This document shows, piece by piece, positions 1-5,277 of a DNA stretch of 5,277 nt. The notes under the pieces were generated by a model. It saw nothing but the letters and a program-made list of their open reading frames with translations. It was not told the origin of the DNA and made no database searches. Each line of letters begins with the position of its first letter. Positions within the stretch are counted from its first letter, which is position 1. The position numbers and the translations under genes were made by a program. The DNA is from Dysgonamonadaceae bacterium (lineage in GTDB: Bacteria > Bacteroidota > Bacteroidia > Bacteroidales > Azobacteroidaceae): NCBI GenBank assembly GCA_031284225.1, contig JAITAH010000169.1:1-5277 (forward strand), read 5' to 3'.

Positions 1-612
1 ACCAACCAAACTTGGTTTTATTCTGCGTGGAAAGAAGACCCTACTATTCAAGCGATGCTAAATATGCTTGGAGGAACAGACGTAAAAGAGAAAGGGGCTG
101 ATATTACCGATGGGTTAGACGAAATTTTTGAAGGAATCGACAAATTAAAATTTGAAAGTTATTGGAAAAAATTAACCAACGAGGAAAATCCGTCAATAAA
201 TGAAATTTTAAAGGAATACGGGCCAACAAAGAATTATCCAGTTAATGTTTGCCCTATTATATTTTACTATCTGCCACTTGATAACTTCGGCTTATCATCA
301 GACGATTTGTATATGAATACAATCATTCTCGGCGACATTCACGGCTTCACCTTTTGGAAAACGGCAGTAGCGGAAAATCCCGATTGCCGGTACGTTTTTC
401 TCTCTTTCTTCTCTATTTCTTCCGTCTGTTGTCTCTTTTATCTGTTTTTTATCCGTTTGTGGATAATTAGGGGATTTTATGTTATCTTTGCATCGTATGA
501 AACAACTACGTCGATGTATATTGCTTCTCTGGCTATTCGGCCCGGCGCTGCTTTACGCGCAAACGACCAAATTCCATTCCACGGAACAAGGTTTGTCGAG
601 CAGTTTGATTAA
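1..612 (+). CDS. Chimeric open frame: DUF262-like protein fragment, 5'-partial, with replaced C-terminus (probable pseudogene)
   Basis: The frame is open from base 1, so the true start lies upstream; the first in-window ATG (55) is internal. Residues 1-104 (1-312) contain WFYSAWKEDPTIQAMLNML and later DNFGLSSDDLY. These resemble, from memory of the family, DUF262 proteins, which typically read W...DPTV..ML.MLDAI and DDLYIKMNARG. DUF262 belongs to the ParB/Srx-like nucleotide-dependent nuclease superfamily and includes GmrSD type IV restriction enzymes, so the parent gene may have been a defence gene. The similarity stops exactly after DDLY. The next residues, MNTIILGDIHG, belong to a different family (metallophosphoesterase). 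From about 403 the frame crosses a pyrimidine-rich spacer that translates as a hydrophobic F/S/L stretch. From 497 to the TAA at 610-612 it overlaps the real HTCS gene by 116 bases, so that tail is surely not native. G+C in 1-312 is about 35%, lower than everything downstream. The family call is moderate; the chimeric nature is clearer than the exact family. Confidence 0.6.
   Translation, partial: TNQTWFYSAWKEDPTIQAMLNMLGGTDVKEKGADITDGLDEIFEGIDKLKFESYWKKLTNEENPSINEILKEYGPTKNYPVNVCPIIFYYLPLDNFGLSSDDLYMNTIILGDIHGFTFWKTAVAENPDCRYVFLSFFSISSVCCLFYLFFIRLWIIRGFYVIFASYETTTSMYIASLAIRPGAALRANDQIPFHGTRFVEQFD
313..402 (+). pseudogene. N-terminal remnant of a calcineurin-like metallophosphoesterase
   Basis: From the ATG at 313 the translation begins MNTIILGDIHGFTFWKTA and reaches YVFL near 402. 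The beta-strand followed by GDIHG is the first metal-binding motif (GDxH) of calcineurin-like phosphoesterases. The usual continuation in such small bacterial enzymes is GDIHGR/C...FLGDY.D, where GD provides the second set of metal ligands. Here YVFL is followed by SFFSISS instead of GDY, and nothing else of the roughly 200-residue or longer domain is present. The fragment therefore lacks nearly the whole active site and cannot be functional. A Phe follows GDIHG where Arg or Cys is common. Its G+C (about 48%) matches the HTCS gene downstream and not the 35% segment upstream, so it may be native to this locus while the upstream segment arrived later. It is in frame with the upstream DUF262-like fragment, possibly by chance. 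Confidence 0.62.
395..460 (+). other. Pyrimidine-rich spacer upstream of the HTCS gene
   Basis: By hand count, 57 of 66 bases on the + strand are C or T, and 395-423 contains a single purine. The tract lies between the broken metallophosphoesterase remnant and the HTCS promoter. In frame 1 it translates to a hydrophobic run (FLSFFSISS... LFYLFF) that mimics a membrane helix; this is best explained by TTT/TTC/CTC/TCT codons and not by a real protein. No hairpin is evident, so it is not a standard intrinsic terminator. Its role is unknown; it may be ordinary AT/TC-rich promoter-proximal DNA. Confidence 0.7.
456..490 (+). promoter_or_regulatory. Probable Bacteroidetes-type promoter of the HTCS gene
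   Basis: TATCTTTG at 483-490 is an exact match to the TAnnTTTG -7 element used by the primary sigma factor of Bacteroidetes. A TTTG at 456-459 could be the -33 element, but the 23-base gap is a little longer than the usual 19-21. The -7 box is followed by CATCG, and 12 of 13 bases are shared with the rpoN promoter at 4529-4541. The expected transcription start, roughly 5-7 bases past the box, falls at about 495-497, on or next to the ATG at 497. The -7 box would sit inside the coding region if the earlier ATG at 479 were used, which argues against that start. Confidence 0.5.
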
Positions 613-3600
613 TCAGGTATATCAGGATAAAAAAGGGTATATCTGGATTGCTACGGAAGACGGTCTGAATCGTTTCGATGGCATCCGGTTCGTAACATAC
701 CGAATGATAGCCGGCGATTCCACTTCCCTGAAAAACAATTACGTTCGTTCCCTGTTCGAGGACGGCGAGGGGCATTTGTATGTAGGTTGCATCGACGGAC
801 TTATGCAATACGATCACGCTACCGACCGCTTTTGCGAAATACCGATCATCGGTTCCGGCGGCGCTCGCGTCTATCCGCATATTACCTGCATGATTGAACG
901 GAAAAACGGGGATATCTGGATAGCCACTTCCGGCCTGAGCCTGTTTTCCCTGAAAAAAGGGGAAACGGTCTGCCATGCCGAAACGGAGTTGAACCGCCGC
1001 TTGAGCAATATTTTTCTTACGGCTATTTACGAAGACTCTCTCGGTCAATTGTGGATAGGTTCGGAATATGCCTGCTGGTTGGTGAACCCTTCGAACAAAA
1101 TTTTCACCCTTCTTAATACCAATATATCGTCTTTCTGCGAAGACAATGACGGTAATGTGTTTATCGGAACGTTGTATGAAGGATTAGTGAAATATTCGCT
1201 CGAAACCGGCGCTATGAGCCATGTGCCCGACCAGTCGGGGAAAACCCATCTTCCTGTGAAAACACTCTTGTTCAGCCGATTGGGACAGCTCTATGTTGGT
1301 ACCGACGGACAAGGCATGAAACGTTACAACACAGACGCCAACCGGCTCAATAAATACGAACCGGCCTCGACCCCTTTCGATTTTTCCAAAGCCAAAGTCC
1401 ATTGTTTGATCGAAGATAAAGACGATAATATCTGGGCGGGCATTTTCCAAAAAGGCCTTTTCTTTATTTCCGGTAATCCGAACGGATTTCGTTACTACGG
1501 ATATAAATCATTTCAACACAACAATATCGGTTCCAATAGCGTAATGGCTATTTACGGCGATAAAAATGGTATTCTTTGGATTGGAACCGATAACGACGGT
1601 TTATATGCCCTTGACGAAAAAAACCAGAAAGTACGGCATTACGAACAGTCTATACCTGCTACAATCCTTTGTATCCGTGGTGATAAGAATGGACAATTGT
1701 GGCTGGGTTCGTACCTGAACGGGTTTGCCCGCTTCAATCCGGCTACCGGAAAATGTACGTATTTCAATCAACCGGCAAACGATATTCTTCCGCCCAATCG
1801 CGTGTATTGTTTGCAGGAAGATGGAAAAGGGAACTTGTGGATCGGTTCCTACGGCGATGGCCTGTATAAATTCGATATCGCTTCCCAAACTTTGACGGAA
1901 CATTATTTGGAAGACGGAACGGTTTCCGGATTGGCAAATAATTGGATCAACTATTTGTTTTGCGACGAAAACGGCCTGTTATGGATTGCTACTTACAAGG
2001 GCTTGAGCTGCTTCGATCCTCAAACCCGAAAGTTTACTTCTTATACGCGAGACAATTCCCCGCTGCCGGGAAATGTGATTTTCGCTTTGAAAGAAGATCG
2101 AAACCGACAACTCTGGATAGGAACGGATAACGGTTTGGCTTGTATCGATAAGCTTACCCGAACGATGCGCGTTTTTGATGCGGACGACGGATTGGGTGGA
2201 AAAATTGTCTGCGCAATTGAACCCGACGACCAAAACAATATCTGGTTGAGTACTCACTCCGGTATTTCCAAGTATTCCCCATCGGAAAACCGTTTCACTA
2301 ATTATTATACTTCCGATGGCTTACAAGGTACGGAATATATGCGGAGCGCTTCGTTCCAATCGAACGACGGCGCTATTTTCTTCGGGGGAATCAACGGAAT
2401 CACTGCCTTTTATCCGTCGGAAATCCACGATAAAAAACAGGAATTGTGCGTATTCCTCACCAATTTCTACTTGTCGGGAAAGTCCGTTTTTTCCGGACAG
2501 AAATCGGGAAAACGAGAAATCTTCAACCGTCCCTTGCTGGACGATCCCGATATTACTCTGGCGGCACGCGATAATGCATTCAGCATCGAATTTTCCACAT
2601 TTGATTACGGTAATCCGGAACGACTCAGTTACTACTACCGCTTAGAAGGATTTGATACAGGATGGATTGTTAATCCTCCGGGGAACAACCGTATCACTTA
2701 CACCAATTTAAGTCCGGGTAAATACCGGTTGCATTTCTATGCAGGCGATAAAGAAAGCCAATCGCCGGAAAAAGCGATTATCATTACGGTGCGTCCGGCC
2801 TGGTATCAAACCGTATGGATGAAAGGCTTATATGTGCTGTTGGTGGCGCTGTTGGCGTATTCCGTATATCTGTATATCCGGTCGAAAATCCGGCATCGGC
2901 ACGAAATTCTGCGTATGGAACATGCCGAGCAAATCAGCGAAGCCAAATTACAATTCTTTACCAATATTTCCCACGAAATACGGACGCCGATGACCCTGAT
3001 TCTCGGACCGCTGGAAAAGTTACTACATGCCAATCACGATCCGGAAACTCAACAAGCCTACCGGTTGATTTACCGGAACGCCCAGCGTATCCTCCGGCTC
3101 ATCAACCAGTTGATGGATATGCGGAAAATCGACCGCGGACAAATGAAACTCCTTGCACGGGAAACCGATTTGGTCGGTTTTGTGGAAGATGTGATGAAAT
3201 CGTTCGAGTATTCGGCAAAAAAGAAAAATATCCGTTTCCGTTTTCATCCCGAACACGACAAACTCAAAGTATGGATCGACATCAATAATTTCGATAAAAT
3301 ACTGTTCAATATCCTGTCCAATGCGTTTAAATTTACACCGGACAACGGTGAAATTGATGTTTTTTTGACAAATGACAATCAATCCTTTGAAATTAAAATA
3401 GTCGATTCGGGAATTGGTTTGAAGGAGGAAGATATTGAGCGCATTTTCGACCGTTTCTATCAAGTGAATACCGAAGAACAGACGTCGAATTACGGTACCG
3501 GCGTCGGTTTGCATCTTACGCGCTCGTTGGTAGAATTACATCATGGAACGATTCAAGCGTTCGGCCGCACCGACCGTTCGGGAGCTATCTTTGTGGTAAG

Positions 3601-4513
3601 AATACCGTTAGGCAATGCCTATCTGGCGGCTGGCGAAATAGAAACCGGTCAGTCGCAGACATTACCGGAAAAGTCGGTGGAAATCTTCGTCGAAAACCGG
3701 ATGGCCGTAGAGGAAGAAATGGATACTCCCGAAATTAGACATTCTAAAACCAAAACCCATTACCGGATATTAATCGTAGAAGACGACAAGGAAATCAACG
3801 CCTATATTTACAACGAATTGAAATCGCAATACAAAATCCGCCAGGCTTACGACGGCAAGGAAGCGCTGGAATATATATTAAAGGAAAAACCCGATTTGAT
3901 CCTTACCGACTTGATGATGCCCGGAATGGATGGCATCAATTTAAGCAAAAGAGTTAAATCGAATATTAATACCGAACATATACCGATCGTCATCCTGACG
4001 GCCAAATCGCTGGAGGAAGACCAAATTCAAGGTTTGGCTACCGGTGCCGATGCGTTTATCACGAAACCGTTCAATACGGAAATCCTAAAAACGACTATCG
4101 CCAATTTGCTCACGAACCGTGAACGGTTGAAGGGCAAATTCCAGTCTCAATCCGATGGAAAAATTGAGAAAATCCATCTGAAATCGGCCAATGACCAACT
4201 GATGGAACGAATCATGAAAATTATCAACGAAAATATCGGCAATCCGGATTTGACGGTCGAAATGCTGAGTACGGAAGTGGGTATGAGCAGAGTACACTTG
4301 CACCGGAAACTCAAAGAACTGACCAATCAATCGTCGCGCGATTTTATTCGGAACATACGTCTTTCGCAGGCAGCCCATTTGTTGCAAAACAAGAACCTTT
4401 CAGTTTCGGACGTCGCCTATGCGGTCGGATTTTCTACACTTTCTCATTTTTCCAATTCATTTAAAGAATTTTTTGGAATGTCGCCCAAAGAATATATGGA
4501 AAATTTGGAGTAA
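497..4513 (+). CDS. Hybrid two-component system sensor kinase/response regulator (HTCS), AraC-type output
   Basis: Complete 1338-residue regulator that joins sensor, kinase, receiver and transcription factor in one chain, near the usual HTCS length. Start 497 is preferred over the ATG at 479 because it gives a clean signal peptide (MKQLRR, hydrophobic core, LYAQ cleavage area near residue 22) and because 479 precedes the -7 box. Residues ~25-645 hold 14 Reg_prop-type blades with the recurring D..G.LWIGT..GL pattern, fitting two seven-bladed periplasmic propellers; blade 4 (WIGSEYACWL) is degenerate. A Y_Y_Y domain lies at ~705-768 and a single membrane helix at ~777-796. The cytoplasmic kinase has phospho-acceptor His826 (SHEIRTP), N-box Asn938/Asn942, a G1 box DSGIG (Asp970) and a G2 box GTGVGL. 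After an acidic linker (~1040-1090) comes a receiver with Glu1095/Asp1096/Asp1097, phospho-acceptor Asp1138 (LTDLMMPGMDG), Thr1168 and Lys1190. The AraC domain (~1233-1335) has two helix-turn-helix units. All catalytic residues are present. Known relatives bind oligosaccharides and switch on polysaccharide utilisation loci; the ligand and target here cannot be read from the window. Confidence 0.97.
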   Translation: MKQLRRCILLLWLFGPALLYAQTTKFHSTEQGLSSSLINQVYQDKKGYIWIATEDGLNRFDGIRFVTYRMIAGDSTSLKNNYVRSLFEDGEGHLYVGCIDGLMQYDHATDRFCEIPIIGSGGARVYPHITCMIERKNGDIWIATSGLSLFSLKKGETVCHAETELNRRLSNIFLTAIYEDSLGQLWIGSEYACWLVNPSNKIFTLLNTNISSFCEDNDGNVFIGTLYEGLVKYSLETGAMSHVPDQSGKTHLPVKTLLFSRLGQLYVGTDGQGMKRYNTDANRLNKYEPASTPFDFSKAKVHCLIEDKDDNIWAGIFQKGLFFISGNPNGFRYYGYKSFQHNNIGSNSVMAIYGDKNGILWIGTDNDGLYALDEKNQKVRHYEQSIPATILCIRGDKNGQLWLGSYLNGFARFNPATGKCTYFNQPANDILPPNRVYCLQEDGKGNLWIGSYGDGLYKFDIASQTLTEHYLEDGTVSGLANNWINYLFCDENGLLWIATYKGLSCFDPQTRKFTSYTRDNSPLPGNVIFALKEDRNRQLWIGTDNGLACIDKLTRTMRVFDADDGLGGKIVCAIEPDDQNNIWLSTHSGISKYSPSENRFTNYYTSDGLQGTEYMRSASFQSNDGAIFFGGINGITAFYPSEIHDKKQELCVFLTNFYLSGKSVFSGQKSGKREIFNRPLLDDPDITLAARDNAFSIEFSTFDYGNPERLSYYYRLEGFDTGWIVNPPGNNRITYTNLSPGKYRLHFYAGDKESQSPEKAIIITVRPAWYQTVWMKGLYVLLVALLAYSVYLYIRSKIRHRHEILRMEHAEQISEAKLQFFTNISHEIRTPMTLILGPLEKLLHANHDPETQQAYRLIYRNAQRILRLINQLMDMRKIDRGQMKLLARETDLVGFVEDVMKSFEYSAKKKNIRFRFHPEHDKLKVWIDINNFDKILFNILSNAFKFTPDNGEIDVFLTNDNQSFEIKIVDSGIGLKEEDIERIFDRFYQVNTEEQTSNYGTGVGLHLTRSLVELHHGTIQAFGRTDRSGAIFVVRIPLGNAYLAAGEIETGQSQTLPEKSVEIFVENRMAVEEEMDTPEIRHSKTKTHYRILIVEDDKEINAYIYNELKSQYKIRQAYDGKEALEYILKEKPDLILTDLMMPGMDGINLSKRVKSNINTEHIPIVILTAKSLEEDQIQGLATGADAFITKPFNTEILKTTIANLLTNRERLKGKFQSQSDGKIEKIHLKSANDQLMERIMKIINENIGNPDLTVEMLSTEVGMSRVHLHRKLKELTNQSSRDFIRNIRLSQAAHLLQNKNLSVSDVAYAVGFSTLSHFSNSFKEFFGMSPKEYMENLE

Positions 4514-4536
4514 TAAAAGCGAAATGTCTATCTTTG
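4504..4536 (+). promoter_or_regulatory. Promoter of rpoN, overlapping the 3' end of the HTCS gene
   Basis: TTTG at 4504-4507 (-33) and TATCTTTG at 4529-4536 (-7, TAnnTTTG) are separated by 21 bases, a good match to the Bacteroidetes housekeeping promoter. The -33 element lies in the last codons of the HTCS gene, whose stop codon is 4511-4513. Transcription would start near 4541-4543, giving a leader of about 18-20 bases before the ATG at 4561. This allows rpoN to be expressed independently of the HTCS. Since no hairpin terminator is visible in the 47-base gap, some read-through from upstream is also possible. Confidence 0.65.
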
Positions 4537-4560
4537 CACCGAAACTCCCAACACGAGGAA

Positions 4561-5277
4561 ATGTTAAAACAACAACAGATACAAAAACAACAACAGAAAC
4601 TCTCTCCAGCACAAATCCAGCAAATTAAAATGCTGGAGTTGAATTCACTCGAAGTAGAAAACCGAATTAACCAGGAATTAGAAGAAAATCCGGCCTTGGA
4701 AGAATTATCCGATGACTCTGCCGGTGAAGCTATCGATCTTCCGGAGGAAGAGTACAATCCGGAGAATTCGATCAACGATTTTTCCTTAGACGATTATTTA
4801 ACCGAAGACGATATCCCTGATTATGCCTTGAATCAGCATTACAATACGAGTGAAAACCGGCGGGAAATTCCGTATTTCGAACTGGAATCTTTTCAGGAAT
4901 ATTTTATAAATCAATTACGCTTAAAGCATCTTTCGGAAAAACAGTTGCAGATCGGCGAATATATTATTGGCAATATTGATGACGACGGGTATATGCGTCG
5001 CGATTTCGAATCGTTGTCGGACGATTTAGCCTTTCAATACGGTTGGAATGTGCCGATCGAAGAAATCCGGGAAATCATGGGATTGATTCAACAGTTAGAC
5101 CCTCCGGGAATCGGGGCTACCGATGTGCGCGAATGTCTGTTGCTTCAAATACAACGCAAAGAAAAAACGCCGGAACGGGAGTTGGCGATCACCCTCCTGA
5201 AAGACTATTTCGATGCTTTTTCTAAAAAACAATACGATAAAATTATAAAAAATTTGAATAACACTCATGGGCAAACG
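4561..5277 (+). CDS. rpoN: RNA polymerase sigma-54 factor, 3'-partial
   Basis: The frame is open from ATG 4561 to the window end (239 codons), about half of the usual 480-500 residues. Sigma-54 directs core RNA polymerase to -24/-12 promoters and needs an AAA+ enhancer-binding activator to open DNA. Region I (about residues 1-50) is Gln-rich and carries the conserved pattern LSPAQIQQIKMLELNSLE followed by INQELEENPALEE; this part contacts the activator and inhibits isomerisation. Region II (about 51-105) is strongly acidic and poorly conserved, as in the family. The core-binding region starts near Phe111 (FQEYFINQLRL) and includes NIDDDGY (138-144) and LDPPGIGATDVRECLLLQ (from 179), hallmark motifs of the family. 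The C-terminal DNA-binding part and the RpoN box lie outside the window. A GAGGAA directly abuts the ATG, too close for a normal Shine-Dalgarno site, which is unremarkable in this phylum. It lies 47 bases after the HTCS stop on the same strand and has its own promoter. Confidence 0.96.
   Translation, partial: MLKQQQIQKQQQKLSPAQIQQIKMLELNSLEVENRINQELEENPALEELSDDSAGEAIDLPEEEYNPENSINDFSLDDYLTEDDIPDYALNQHYNTSENRREIPYFELESFQEYFINQLRLKHLSEKQLQIGEYIIGNIDDDGYMRRDFESLSDDLAFQYGWNVPIEEIREIMGLIQQLDPPGIGATDVRECLLLQIQRKEKTPERELAITLLKDYFDAFSKKQYDKIIKNLNNTHGQT
4566..4597 (+). repeat. 14-base direct repeat at the start of rpoN (period 18)
   Basis: The sequence AAAACAACAACAGA occurs at 4566-4579 and again at 4584-4597, an exact 14-base repeat offset by 18 bases, which is six codons. 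It encodes two successive KQQQ units (residues 3-6 and 9-12, KQQQIQKQQQ) within the Gln-rich start of region I. The period keeps frame, so gain or loss of a unit would change only the length of the Gln-rich segment. Confidence 0.9.

Noticed and set aside
479..496. ATG at 479 as the HTCS start.
   Set aside because: The codons 479-496 contain the TATCTTTG promoter box, and the sequence from 497 already begins with a normal signal peptide (MKQLRR plus hydrophobic core).
403..612. Membrane-protein-like C-terminus of the frame-1 reading frame (F/S/L-rich stretch followed by a 116-base overlap with the HTCS).
   Set aside because: The hydrophobic residues come from the pyrimidine-rich spacer, and the rest is an out-of-frame reading of the HTCS signal peptide and first propeller blade. 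There is no sign of a real protein.
533..1048. Minus-strand open frames opposite the HTCS (for example 533-1048, 1601-1903, 1979-2257, 3023-3514, 4085-4387).
   Set aside because: All lie antisense to a well-supported coding frame, show no recognisable motifs, and arise from the codon pattern of the + strand gene.
570..2440. Recurring LWIGT/GL motifs within the HTCS as a possible DNA repeat array.
   Set aside because: The repeats are protein-level propeller blades with diverged DNA and variable spacing; they are typical of the family and not a tandem DNA repeat or CRISPR-like array.
4514..4560. Possible intrinsic terminator between the HTCS and rpoN.
   Set aside because: No inverted repeat followed by a T-run is visible in the 47-base gap.
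4419..4628. Small + strand open frame across the HTCS-rpoN gap, with a Thr-rich end.
   Set aside because: It overlaps the end of the HTCS and the start of rpoN in another frame; the Thr-rich tail is the ACA reading of the Gln-rich rpoN repeat.

Overview
The window looks like a chromosomal piece from a member of the Bacteroidota, most likely of the order Bacteroidales. Three things support this. The main gene is a hybrid two-component system (HTCS) regulator, an architecture typical of gut-type Bacteroidetes. Both main genes are preceded by a TAnnTTTG -7 box of the Bacteroidetes type. The coding sequence has moderate G+C and lacks well-spaced Shine-Dalgarno sites. Species cannot be named from this sequence.

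Layout, left to right, all genes on the + strand. Positions 1-312 hold the end part of a low-G+C (about 35% by hand count) reading frame that enters from outside the window and resembles the middle/C-terminal part of a DUF262 (GmrSD/ParB-like nuclease superfamily) protein. It breaks off where that family normally continues (after a DDLY motif). From 313 the same frame runs directly into about 30 residues that look like the very N-terminus of a calcineurin-like metallophosphoesterase (GDIHG motif), at about 48% G+C. This piece also breaks off, near 402, just before its next metal-binding motif. The frame then stays open by chance through a pyrimidine-rich spacer and into the start of the next gene, ending at 612. 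This block reads as a scar of two broken genes, or as an assembly misjoin.

Positions 497-4513 encode a complete 1338-residue HTCS: signal peptide, 14 propeller blades, Y_Y_Y domain, one membrane helix, histidine kinase, receiver and AraC-type DNA-binding domain. Its likely promoter (-7 box at 483-490) lies so close to the preferred start codon that the mRNA would be leaderless or nearly so.

Positions 4561-5277 carry the first 239 codons of rpoN (sigma-54), cut by the window end. Its promoter overlaps the last codons and stop of the HTCS gene, so it can be transcribed independently, although no terminator is visible between the two.

Functionally, the HTCS would sense a periplasmic ligand (in known members usually a glycan breakdown product) and activate a target operon, commonly a polysaccharide utilisation locus. 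No susC/susD or glycan-degrading gene is visible here. Sigma-54 is a global alternative sigma factor, and nothing in the sequence ties the two genes functionally beyond adjacency. I found no RNA gene, CRISPR array, complete mobile element or convincing new system. The most unusual part is the double gene junction at 300-410.
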